From assembly GCA_030765455.1 (NCBI GenBank), contig JAVCCM010000045.1:1-57583 (forward strand): a stretch of 57,583 bases of DNA. Direction: 5' to 3'. Positions 46,629 to 54,677 of this stretch are shown in pieces. The stretch's first letter is position 1, and every line of letters starts with the position of its first letter. The notes below the pieces were generated by a model. That model worked only from the letters and a program-made list of their open reading frames with translations. It did not search any database and had not been told where the DNA came from. A program made the position numbers and the translations under genes. The stretch is from Candidatus Electryonea clarkiae. GTDB lineage: Bacteria > Electryoneota > Electryoneia > Electryoneales > Electryoneaceae.

Positions 46629-47936
46629 CTAAATTCCCCTCGCCTTTAGAACATTACGGCTTCTTTTCACGGCGAGACGTAAAGCTTCAGCAGGCTCACG
46701 CTTTCCATGAATACAACAGGCGTCAAATTGTTCATTGATCGAGTCGAACACTTCCTGTAAAACTGGATTCTGATCGAATCCGCGCGTCAGAGGCACTTGT
46801 TCTGCAAACAGCTCCATGTTTGGGTTTCCCGCGAAATAATCAGCAAAAAGGCTGTCTGTTGTCAGATTCTTTCTTAGGGGAAGTTGGTTGCATATCTCCA
46901 GCAATCGAAGATCGGATTCTTCGGAAATAATATATTTAACAAAATCCCATGCTGCTTCGGGATGCTTTGATGTGGAAAATATCCCAATACTCTTGGGATC
47001 ACCAAATGTATATTTATCACCTTTATAATCGTCCGGTACCGGAATCGGACCAAAAGCATATTCAAATCCTTCTGGTTTAAAACGTTCCACATGAGAGATA
47101 TTCCACGGACCTGTGATATGAGCAGCGATTTTGCTTTTCATGAACATATCACCAACAAAAATAGATTTAGCATAATACTGTTTATTGAATCCATGAGCAA
47201 AAAACTCGAAAACTTCCAGCGAATGCTTGTTGTCGTAGTCAATTTTACCGTTTTTTAATAACGTCATTCCACCAGAAGCAGCTATATAAAAGGTGTAAAA
47301 ATCGAAAAGCCGTTGACGCCATTCCGAAATAATATTCAAATCTGCCATCCAACGGTCATATTGACCATCTCCATCCAGATCTGAAGATACTTTTTCCGCT
47401 AAATTATTCCATTCACTCCAAGTTTCAGGTAATTTCTCAACCCCCACTTCACGAAGGATACCCATATTATATTGAACAAGAATAGGATTTCCTTTCCATG
47501 GGACCTGATACAGCTTACCATCTGAAGCAATGAAATTAGATTCCAATTGAGAAGGAATCCTCTGTGACAAATAATCCCTTCCACCATCAAATTGATCAAT
47601 CGGAACCAGCGCCTTTGCCCTTGCAAGCAACGGAACCACAACCGGGGGAACATTTGAGCATATATCCGGTGCAGTACCACCGGCGGCTGCTATTATCAGT
47701 ACTTCCTCGCCAGACCGACCCTCGGGTAGAGGCTGAATCGTAACCAGGGTTTCAGGGTGCAGGATATTCCATTTCGCTACGAGTTCACGACCAAGTTGAA
47801 TTTCAAAAGGATTCGAGGAAGACCAATACAAAAGATGGACGCCATCAGAATCCTCTTTTTTTCGTCCGCAACCCGACACAAAAATCATGCAGAGTATTAT
47901 GATTGTTAAGAATTGTCTATAATATTTGCTAAACAA
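46629..47936 (-). CDS. ABC sugar-binding lipoprotein (MalE/UgpB type)
   Basis: 435 residues. A lipobox VSGC at about residue 22 predicts a lipid anchor. Family landmarks of extracellular solute-binding protein family 1 are present: L-L-Y-W-S-S-S-N-P near the N-terminus, AAAGGTAPDICSNVPPVVVPLLARAKALVPID, and GPWNISHVERFKPEGFEYAFGP. The TTG start has AGGA 6 nt upstream, and it starts 64 bp after the GH130 gene. Periplasmic side of the importer. Confidence 0.92.
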   Translation of the reverse strand: MFSKYYRQFLTIIILCMIFVSGCGRKKEDSDGVHLLYWSSSNPFEIQLGRELVAKWNILHPETLVTIQPLPEGRSGEEVLIIAAAGGTAPDICSNVPPVVVPLLARAKALVPIDQFDGGRDYLSQRIPSQLESNFIASDGKLYQVPWKGNPILVQYNMGILREVGVEKLPETWSEWNNLAEKVSSDLDGDGQYDRWMADLNIISEWRQRLFDFYTFYIAASGGMTLLKNGKIDYDNKHSLEVFEFFAHGFNKQYYAKSIFVGDMFMKSKIAAHITGPWNISHVERFKPEGFEYAFGPIPVPDDYKGDKYTFGDPKSIGIFSTSKHPEAAWDFVKYIISEESDLRLLEICNQLPLRKNLTTDSLFADYFAGNPNMELFAEQVPLTRGFDQNPVLQEVFDSINEQFDACCIHGKREPAEALRLAVKRSRNVLKARGI

Positions 47937-48000
47937 TTTGATCCTGATTTCCTTTCAGATAAACTACAATTGAATCTATATCTTTTTTAATAACATCTAA

Positions 48001-49023
48001 TTATACTGATTGTAAATAATCAAGAAGCTGATCAAGACGAACCGATATTACTCCAATTACAGTATCAGCTCCTCCATAAAAAATGTCCAGAATGCCGTCA
48101 TGAACTACCAGGCCTTCCGGGAAAACGACATTGTTGACGTCACCCGATTTTTCCCAGTCTTCGACCGGTTCAAAAAGAGGTTCTTTCGTCTTGCCGATCA
48201 GTCGTTGAGGATCATTCAAATCAAAAAGAGCCGCTCCAGCCCGATAGGTTAATCTTGGTCTATTGGTTACACCGTGATAAATCATCAGCCAGCCGGCGTC
48301 AGTCTTGATTGGAACTGGACCCATCCCGATATGGCTTTCTTCCCAGGGTTCCTTCCTGAGCATCATTCTATATTGATCCATATGTCTGAGATAATCTTCC
48401 CAAAATCCACGATCATCTAATTGTTCAAGACTATCCAGATATGCTACCTGGATATCAGGCCTCAAACGATGGATCATTACTATCTTATTATTTACACGCT
48501 CAGGAAGTATTGTTGCATCTTTTTCCCAAAGGAACATATCCGCTGGATCTTCTGACCATCTTTTGACATAGTCGCCGAGTTTACTATTTTCGCGAATGAT
48601 TTTGAGTGCTTCACCTGTCTCAAAAAGTGGCCCAATCAAACGACGGTTTTCCATTGAATCCACACTGCCGCCTGATGCATAGCCTAACCGGGCATGGTAT
48701 CCATCCCATGCAGTGTAAAACAGGTGATATTCGCCTTCAAACCAAACCAGCCTTGGATCTTCTACACCTTCCTTTTCAAAATCATTTTCCGGTTCCATTA
48801 AGGGTTTTGACAGACGATCAATGACTACAGGATTACCAGCCTGATAACGAGCACGAAGGTATCCGATTGTCGATTTGAAATCCTGGGCAACAGCCCTATA
48901 CAAAATATGATAATCTTCATTATTTTTGATAATGCATGGATTAAGGACAGCTCTACGGTCAAAATAATTGTCACTTGGTTGCAGGAATAACCTTCGATTA
49001 AATACTTCTGGTTTAGCTAACAA
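48001..49023 (-). CDS. GH130 beta-mannoside phosphorylase
   Basis: 340 residues, cytoplasmic. The five-bladed-propeller signatures of GH130 are complete: EGVEDPR with catalytic Asp89, KDATILPERV, HIGMGPVPIKTDAGWLMIYHG, YRAGAALFDLNDPQRLIGKT and VVFPEGLVV. Members phosphorolyse or hydrolyse beta-mannosides, giving mannose 1-phosphate from beta-1,4-mannosyl-glucose, mannobiose or mannosyl-GlcNAc. The subtype cannot be fixed by eye. It begins at a TTG that overlaps the end of lacI by 7 nt, with GAGG 10 nt upstream, so the two are coupled. This gene is the strongest indicator that the importer serves mannosides. Confidence 0.93.
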   Translation of the reverse strand: MLAKPEVFNRRLFLQPSDNYFDRRAVLNPCIIKNNEDYHILYRAVAQDFKSTIGYLRARYQAGNPVVIDRLSKPLMEPENDFEKEGVEDPRLVWFEGEYHLFYTAWDGYHARLGYASGGSVDSMENRRLIGPLFETGEALKIIRENSKLGDYVKRWSEDPADMFLWEKDATILPERVNNKIVMIHRLRPDIQVAYLDSLEQLDDRGFWEDYLRHMDQYRMMLRKEPWEESHIGMGPVPIKTDAGWLMIYHGVTNRPRLTYRAGAALFDLNDPQRLIGKTKEPLFEPVEDWEKSGDVNNVVFPEGLVVHDGILDIFYGGADTVIGVISVRLDQLLDYLQSV

Positions 49024-50060
49024 TGGATTTCTTCCTCTCGCTTCACCGGACTCGTTGATTGCCGTTCTATGAATTCAACACCTTCACGTATTATTTTATT
49101 TTGTGTGAATCGTTTATGAATCAGATCTGCAAGGGTTCGAATTGCAATCGCTCCAAGATCCTCTTTATTTACACGAATTGTTGTAAGCTGTGGATCAATA
49201 AGGGTGCAGATCGCAACGTCATCAAAACCAACAATAGATAAATCTTCCGGGATAGATATTTTCTGCTCTTTCGCTGCATTTATCACACCACTTGCCATTG
49301 CATCATTTGCACATATTATTGCAGTTGGCTTCTCATCGACGCTCCATAAATCCTTGAAGGCAGAGTTGCCTTTTGAAGGACTCATCTCCCCTTTTGCAAA
49401 TATTACCCACTCGCTTTTATTTTTAATTCCACCCTCTTCAAGTCCTTCGTAAAAACCATTCAGCCTGTCTTTAACGCTGGGATGATCGATTTCTCCACCG
49501 ACAAAAGCTATCTTTCGATGACCCATTTTTAGAAGATGCCGAACTGCCATCCGGATTCCTCTTCGATTATCGATTAATACTTTTGAGCAATTGTGAGTGT
49601 CATTGCCATAGTCAATCATTACGGTAGGAACGTTTCGATCAAGCACAGCATTAATCAGCTTTTGCGAAACTCGACCGGCGATCATTACTCCGTCAACATT
49701 GCTTTCTTGCAAAAACCTGGGAAGTTGGTGTGAATTTCCATTACCATTGAATGAAATGGAAGTAAGAAGGACATACAGATCGTGTTTTCGCGCTTCGATT
49801 TCAGCGCCCAGGAATACCCTCGTATAGAATGGCTCCGCACGATTGAAATGTGATTCCGATACTATGAATCCAACATTGCCACTTGTACGAGTTGCAAGGT
49901 ATCTCGCCAAACGTACCGGCGTATAATCAAGTTTTCGAATTGCAGAATTTACCCTGTTTCGAGTGTCGAAACTGACATACCCCTTTTCGTTAATAACGGC
50001 GGAGACAGTGGAGGGAGATACTTTAGCCAACTTGGCAACATCACGAATTGTATAAGCCAT
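49017..50060 (-). CDS. LacI-family transcriptional regulator of the mannoside operon
   Basis: 347 residues from the ATG at 50060 (CGAGGT upstream), which gives the conventional start MAYTIRDVAKLAKVSPSTVS with the helix-turn-helix at residues 5-24 and the hinge helix P-V-R-L-A-R-Y-L-A around 47-55. The rest is a periplasmic-binding-protein-like effector domain (GVMIAGRVSQ, VLIDNRRGIRMAV, AIICANDAMASG, LSIVGFDDVAICTLIDPQLTTI). It is the first gene of an operon with the GH130 enzyme and the ABC importer, so it probably senses a manno-oligosaccharide and autoregulates. Two perfect palindromic operators lie upstream. Confidence 0.95.
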   Translation of the reverse strand: MAYTIRDVAKLAKVSPSTVSAVINEKGYVSFDTRNRVNSAIRKLDYTPVRLARYLATRTSGNVGFIVSESHFNRAEPFYTRVFLGAEIEARKHDLYVLLTSISFNGNGNSHQLPRFLQESNVDGVMIAGRVSQKLINAVLDRNVPTVMIDYGNDTHNCSKVLIDNRRGIRMAVRHLLKMGHRKIAFVGGEIDHPSVKDRLNGFYEGLEEGGIKNKSEWVIFAKGEMSPSKGNSAFKDLWSVDEKPTAIICANDAMASGVINAAKEQKISIPEDLSIVGFDDVAICTLIDPQLTTIRVNKEDLGAIAIRTLADLIHKRFTQNKIIREGVEFIERQSTSPVKREEEIHC

Positions 50061-50066
50061 GAAACC

Positions 50067-50080
50067 TCGAAACGTTTCGA
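50067..50080. promoter_or_regulatory. LacI-type operator O2 over the lacI ribosome-binding site
   Basis: TCGAAACGTTTCGA is a perfect 14-bp palindrome with the central CG typical of LacI-family operators. It lies 6 bp upstream of the lacI start and overlaps the CGAGGT ribosome-binding site, so bound repressor would block elongation or initiation. Confidence 0.8.
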
Positions 50081-50177
50081 CATTTAGTAAGAATACCAAA
50101 TATCGAAGAAAACGAATCTATTCATTAAAGATTGAATAACAATGTGTTACTATATAAAACATGTGAGACATTTATTC

Positions 50178-50226
50178 TCGAACCGGTTCGACATTATAAG
50201 ATGAAAACTTTAGGTTGGCTTGTCAA
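50178..50226 (-). promoter_or_regulatory. Candidate promoter with LacI-type operator O1
   Basis: TCGAACCGGTTCGA (50178-50191) is a second perfect 14-bp palindrome, identical to O2 at 12 of 14 positions and 111 bp from it centre to centre. On the minus strand a TATAAT (50193-50198) lies 1 bp upstream of the palindrome, and TTGACA (50221-50226) lies upstream of that. The 22-bp spacer between the hexamers is longer than usual, so the -35 assignment is uncertain. The operator covers the expected transcription start, as in many repressed promoters. The remainder of 50061-50295 holds no gene. Confidence 0.65.
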
Positions 50227-50295
50227 GAGAAAAATGTAAATTTTATATTTTCCCAAGGGATAATGGCTCCGGAGTCACCTCACCGGAAATGATCA

Positions 50296-51426
50296 TTAGT
50301 ATTTCGCTCTTGCGGATTCTCTCGAGGTTAACGCGGTCTTCAAAGTGTCAAATCCATCTTCCAGGCTAACATTCAGTTTGATGTGTGGATTATCGATGGA
50401 AGTTATTAGATTTTCTATCATTGATCTTACACAAAATCTGTAAACATCCAACTTCTTGTCCGGTAATGCGAATGTTCCAGTGATCATTCCATATGATTTA
50501 TATGGTTTACCACCGCAATAAATGGTCTGAGCCGTTTTTTGAAAATTAGAATCCTGAATATTCCCATTATTGTAGGGATATCTTTGATCCACTTTGAATC
50601 CAGGTAGTTTATAGATTTCTTTTTCAATTTCAGGATTGACCATTGCTCTCACTCTCCCCTGTATTGGAATCCAACCATACAACTCTAATTCCAGCAGATC
50701 AAATAACAGACGAATCGTTGTACTCTCGAAAATATCAGGACGGGCAAAATCATGATAGTGACTCGCGATCAATCCGTTTTCATATAAAACGTTTATATAA
50801 ACTTGGTCTTCCTGACCCTCATTTCGATTATGAGAAGCTCCCTTAACGTGTTTAATCGGATACATTGCGAATAAATCAACTAGGTCGAGAAAGTGAACGG
50901 CATGTTCAACAGCGATTCCTCCTGAAACACTTTCATCCCAAAACCAGTGGTCCTGTGGAAGGGATTCATCTTGTGCATAGTTTTCAACTACGGCTCTTCT
51001 CAATTGTCCAAAGACACCGGATTCACTCCATTTAACTACCTGTTGAACAATCGGATTGAATCTCAACATGTAATTTACAGTTGCTTTCATTCCAGTAAAT
51101 TCGCTGACATTAATAATCTCCCTGGCATCTGTAAGATTTGTTGCAAGAGGCTTTTCAATAAGTACGTGTTTCCCAGCTTTCATGGAGGCTATTGCCAGTT
51201 CCGCATGTGTGGAAGGGGGGGTCACAATTGAAATTATTGATATCAATGGATCACGAATCATTTTTCGCCAATCATCATAGATATTGAATTCACCGGCAGG
51301 GATATTGGATACATTCTGATCCGCAATTCCAATGACAGACGCTCCCTTAAGATTTGACCATGATTTGTGCAGGAAGGCTCCAAATCCTCCATAACCGATT
51401 ATACCGATACCATGTTGTGACATCAT
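50296..51426 (-). CDS. Gfo/Idh/MocA-family NAD(P)-dependent oxidoreductase
   Basis: 376 residues, cytoplasmic. The N-terminal Rossmann fold has GIIGYGGFG (residues 8-16) and the family's EKP motif at residues 91-93 (VLIEKPLATN). The C-terminal alpha/beta domain has GGIAVEHAVHFLDLVDLF, with the Asp and His that line the sugar site. Such enzymes oxidise, reduce or epimerise sugars and sugar acids. It ends 235 bp upstream of lacI on the same strand but a promoter lies between, so it is probably a separate unit. An adjacent second ATG at 51423 has better spacing from GGAG. The actual sugar is unknown. Confidence 0.9.
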   Translation of the reverse strand: MMSQHGIGIIGYGGFGAFLHKSWSNLKGASVIGIADQNVSNIPAGEFNIYDDWRKMIRDPLISIISIVTPPSTHAELAIASMKAGKHVLIEKPLATNLTDAREIINVSEFTGMKATVNYMLRFNPIVQQVVKWSESGVFGQLRRAVVENYAQDESLPQDHWFWDESVSGGIAVEHAVHFLDLVDLFAMYPIKHVKGASHNRNEGQEDQVYINVLYENGLIASHYHDFARPDIFESTTIRLLFDLLELELYGWIPIQGRVRAMVNPEIEKEIYKLPGFKVDQRYPYNNGNIQDSNFQKTAQTIYCGGKPYKSYGMITGTFALPDKKLDVYRFCVRSMIENLITSIDNPHIKLNVSLEDGFDTLKTALTSRESARAKY

Positions 51427-51531
51427 ATTCTCCTTAATTTGAGGTCATCTTTAAAATAGGTTGATTACGAATTAGTTTCAATTCTATCTTTGTTATTATA
51501 TATTTTTCTTTATTTAACCGGCAGATTTGGC

Positions 51532-53037
51532 ATGTCTCAAAGCGGTCACTTCAAACTCCTTGGTGTAATTTCAATCATTTCTATGATGATCGCTTTCTTC
51601 TTTGGCTGCTCTAAACAAAATATCACTTCTACTGACCCATGCCTTTGGATCGCAATTGCCGAATCAGATACTATAACTGTTGAAGAGTTTAAAAACCGTT
51701 ATTCATTTACTCCTCATATTGGTAAAGGATCAGAAGCAAAAATATTATTTCTCAAAGCCCTGGTTATCGAACGTCTGTTAGCACAATATGCAAGCGAATC
51801 AAAAACAGATAAAAAAACCAATTGTAAAATACTACTTCAACAATTTGCTGACGAAGCTGTAGTTGAAGGTTTATTAACTAATGCGATAAAGGCAAGAGTA
51901 TCGATCAGCGATGCTGAAATACGTGAGCATTATTCCAGGTATTCAAGGCGGTTGAACATCAATGCCTGGGTGTTCAGTGATTCGATTACTGCATATAAAG
52001 CATTTGAAAGATATAATGGAGGGCAGAATTTTCGTGATTTGAGTTTATCTGAAACAGGAAATAGTAATACCAAGTACTATGAAAATCAAAATCTTATTTA
52101 TAATCAAACAGAAGAAAATCTGGAAAAAACGGCATATAATCTTTTGCCTGATCAAGCTGGAGAACCGGTTCAGGTTAACAACGAATGGTGGCTTCTGAAA
52201 CTTAACTCCTCTGAAACAACAGAAATGAAAAACGAACAGAATTTTCATGCAAAATCTGAATATTTGCGCAATGTTATTTATAAGAGAAAGAGCTATTCTA
52301 AACAGAAAACATATATCGCGGAGGTAATGAAAGGACGTTCCATTAAAATTGATCCCGGGGGTTTTGACTGGTTGGTGGATCATCTTCTGCAAATCCTGCC
52401 AGGAGAACAGAACGATGAAGGAATATCTCTGCCTTTAATAGCGACTCCCCAGGTACAATTTGACCCGGAACTGGTAGAAATGAACGAGAAAGACAAATTG
52501 GATTTGCCTTTAATCACACTGGATGGCTCAAAGAAAGAATCCTGGTCCCGCCGAGAAGTATTGGAGAAGCTTTATTCCATGCCGAGAACTTTGAATCCTG
52601 CGGATCGAAAAATATTTGCTCAAAACTTATACCAGGCGTTACTCTGGCTTGTAGAATTCTCAGCACTTGCAGAACAGGGATTAGAACAGGGGATAGATAA
52701 TGAGCCTGAAGTGGTTGAGGAGATTGAGATATGGCAGCAACATGTCAGAGCACAATTTGGCTTGGAAGCCTTAATGGCTGACCGTGGAATCACGATGTCT
52801 GCTGATGGAATAGATCAATTGGTTGACTCGACACGACTTTCCCGGCAGGATGATATCATGGAAGAATGGTTGGCGGAAACATTCAGTAAAAAGAAAATCC
52901 AGTATAATTTGAAACAACTTACTGATTTAGAATTACCTGATTCACCGGCATTGATAAGAAAAACTCATTTCCCCAACAGACCTATCTTACCAATCCCGAT
53001 AGGTTATCGCTGGACTCCTTATCTAACTACTGAATGA
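51532..53037 (+). CDS. PpiC/SurA-like peptidyl-prolyl isomerase lipoprotein
   Basis: 501 residues from the ATG at 51532; an upstream TTG at 51490 is in frame but would place 14 extra residues before the signal. A lipobox FFFGC at about residue 26 predicts lipidation. A SurA-N-like segment (TITVEEFKNRYSF) and a long chaperone helix region precede a divergent parvulin domain around 130-230, with the family's D-A-E-I-R-E-H-Y-S-R-Y and E-W-W-L-L-K-L. A periplasmic folding factor for secreted proteins is likely. It is the first gene on the plus strand and the last gene inside the proposed island. Confidence 0.75.
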   Translation: MSQSGHFKLLGVISIISMMIAFFFGCSKQNITSTDPCLWIAIAESDTITVEEFKNRYSFTPHIGKGSEAKILFLKALVIERLLAQYASESKTDKKTNCKILLQQFADEAVVEGLLTNAIKARVSISDAEIREHYSRYSRRLNINAWVFSDSITAYKAFERYNGGQNFRDLSLSETGNSNTKYYENQNLIYNQTEENLEKTAYNLLPDQAGEPVQVNNEWWLLKLNSSETTEMKNEQNFHAKSEYLRNVIYKRKSYSKQKTYIAEVMKGRSIKIDPGGFDWLVDHLLQILPGEQNDEGISLPLIATPQVQFDPELVEMNEKDKLDLPLITLDGSKKESWSRREVLEKLYSMPRTLNPADRKIFAQNLYQALLWLVEFSALAEQGLEQGIDNEPEVVEEIEIWQQHVRAQFGLEALMADRGITMSADGIDQLVDSTRLSRQDDIMEEWLAETFSKKKIQYNLKQLTDLELPDSPALIRKTHFPNRPILPIPIGYRWTPYLTTE

Positions 53038-53106
53038 ATATTGTCAAAGGTTTGGCAAATAATAATCTCAGATTGTTTTTTATTACCATGCGTGACACAC
53101 TCCTGA

Positions 53107-53275
53107 CACACTCGGAGGCAAAAAGCCACCAAATTCAGCAATAATCTACAAAATCCCTCCTCTTGTAAGTGTCAATTATACATGTTGTAATCTGTTGTAT
53201 ATAATTGTGTTTTTTGATCTTGCTAAAGCTACGGACCAGAAGGCTCGGGGTTCGAATCCCTACAGGCGTACTTAA
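53107..53275 (+). repeat. Degraded att-like unit 1 at the right island border
   Basis: It begins with CACACTCGGAGGCAA (53107-53121) and ends with a tRNA-3'-end-like sequence GGGGTTCGAATCCC (53247-53260) followed by AGGCGTACTTA. The same two landmarks occur in unit 2 exactly 291 bp downstream each. The sequence between landmarks is largely diverged. A flanking tandem CACACTC (53096 onward) looks like an integrase arm-site cluster. The region 53038-53817 has no convincing gene. Confidence 0.55.
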
Positions 53276-53397
53276 TTAACAAAAGGGATGTAGTGTTCTC
53301 AGCCTTATTCATTGTGTGTGATCCACCCTTGAACCACTTTGCATATGCAAATCCCTCTAACAGAAAATTTGCTTTGTGAAAAATATGTACATGGTGG

Positions 53398-53575
53398 CAC
53401 ACTCGGAGGCAATAACAGGCAAAATGTTACAGTTGCCAACGATAAAGGAATTTCTATAAGCATTTAACTATATAGTGGTTATCTTCTGTTGAGTGTTGCT
53501 GTTTATCAAATGCATCGGCCTTCTAAGCCGGGGGTTTTGGGTTCGAGTCTCAACTGGCGTACTTATTATATATCA
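53398..53575 (+). repeat. att-like unit 2: 3' fragment of tRNA-Arg at the right island border
   Basis: The unit begins with CACACTCGGAGGCAA (53398-53412) and ends with the 64-bp copy of the tRNA-Arg 3' half (53512-53575), which differs from the intact gene at two positions (both in the T-arm/acceptor 3' side). It cannot be a functional tRNA because the 5' acceptor and D-arm are missing. It marks the distal junction of the island. Confidence 0.72.
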
Positions 53576-53817
53576 ATACAATAGATTAACAACACTAAGA
53601 TATCTCTGAGAGTATTCTCTCTTCTCTAAACCATTAGAACTACCTTCATGCTTACTCTAATTCCAAATTAACAAAAATGCTCGATTCTTCTATCGTGTAT
53701 TTTCTGATCAACTCTTGTCTTTTCTTAACAACGGGTTGATTTCACTGACAAAGAAAGATAATTAATCCAAAAATCTTCATTCAAATCCTGCAAGTACGAC
53801 TACTAAAATTTCTCTGT

Positions 53818-54360
53818 GATCTTGTCTCGCACAAAGGTGCAAAGAAAAAAAGATAAACTTGATTCTTTATAAAAGAAGTTTGATAATAGATCTATCTTGT
53901 GATTCAGCACCGACAAGGCACATGGTGCCGATATTACTCATTCATAGATAATCGCAACATTGTAATAGGTGCTTGATTTAACAGGGAATAGATTTCAACA
54001 TTCTCGCGAAAAACTAAGCGGGACTTGTCATCAATTTTATTGGATTTTCTCCAATAGAGTCATCCTGACGCAGAAAATGTAACTGTGAACCATTCAATAT
54101 GTCTTAACTGTAGGAAGCAACAAGAGGATTTTTAGTGACTGACGGAAGGAGCGAGGCGAGAATTATCTGGCAGGCAGCATATGAGGAACATGGTGTTTCT
54201 ATAATGAATTTTCTGGTAAGTCGTCTGAGGAATCGTGAAGATGCTGAGGACATTTTACAGGAAACTTTCATACGCGCTATCAAGGCGACCAATGCTCTGC
54301 GTGAAAAAAGCAAGGTACGCCCATACCTGTTCAGTATCGCTCATAACCTGATGGTTAATC
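53818..54360 (+). repeat. Direct-repeat copy of the sigma-factor region (intact locus)
   Basis: The 543-bp counterpart of 25390-25932, here continuous with the complete gene. It contains about 320 bp of upstream DNA and the first 226 bp of the coding sequence. The upstream part carries presumably the sigma factor's promoter. Confidence 0.92.
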
Positions 54361-54677
54361 ATGTCAGGAAAAAACGTGAAGTTAATATGCCTATTTCAGA
54401 TGAAACAGGTGCTAACCCGATGGACAGCGTTGAAGATGACGCCGGTATTTCTCCAGAAGCAGATGTCACGCTTCGTGACCTTGAAGAGAATATTATTGAA
54501 ATAATGAATGAGATGTCGCCTTCGCATAAGAAAGCGTTTGAACTGGGGGTGTTGGGTCAAAAGCCTTACAGTGAAGTTGCAAGGTTGACAGGTTGGACAC
54601 AATCACAAGTAAAAATCAATGTTTATCGTGCAAGAAAAAAAGCTATAGAGGAGCTTCGTGATGAATGGATCGACTGA
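54135..54677 (+). CDS. ECF-type RNA polymerase sigma factor
   Basis: 180 residues from a GTG with AGAGG 8 nt upstream. Region 2 (SIMNFLVSRLRNREDAEDILQETF) binds core polymerase and the -10 element. Region 4 (PYSEVARLTGWTQSQVKINVYRARKKAIEELR) is a helix-turn-helix for the -35 element. The length and absence of region 3 are typical of ECF sigma factors. It overlaps the anti-sigma gene, and the truncated copy of its 5' end lies in the island. Its target promoters cannot be read from the sequence; the adjacent secreted protein gene is a candidate. Confidence 0.95.
   Translation: MTDGRSEARIIWQAAYEEHGVSIMNFLVSRLRNREDAEDILQETFIRAIKATNALREKSKVRPYLFSIAHNLMVNHVRKKREVNMPISDETGANPMDSVEDDAGISPEADVTLRDLEENIIEIMNEMSPSHKKAFELGVLGQKPYSEVARLTGWTQSQVKINVYRARKKAIEELRDEWID

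Larger units (their letters stand above)
18076..53575. mobile_element. Putative 35-kb genomic island between tRNA-Arg and its 3' duplicate
   Basis: The segment is bounded by the 64-bp direct repeats described above. It carries the LVIVD/PEGA/SUMF1-like cluster, the entire carbohydrate locus, a Gfo/Idh/MocA oxidoreductase and a PpiC-like lipoprotein. No integrase, relaxase, replication or phage structural gene is visible, so if it is an island it is either a decayed element or one mobilised in trans. The right border contains a second, more degraded att-like unit, suggesting more than one integration. The boundary repeats are direct evidence; mobility is inference. Confidence 0.55.

Noticed and set aside
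53227..53275. tRNA-like sequence
   Set aside because: Only a T-arm and 3' end are recognisable; there is no D-arm or matching acceptor strand, so it is a remnant and not a tRNA gene.
18140..53511. Integrase or conjugation genes inside the island
   Set aside because: I looked for tyrosine and serine recombinase, relaxase and type IV secretion motifs in the large reading frames on both strands and saw none.
53512..53575. Second tRNA-Arg(TCT)
   Set aside because: The 5' acceptor strand and D-arm are absent and the 3' acceptor is mutated; it is a 3' fragment only.
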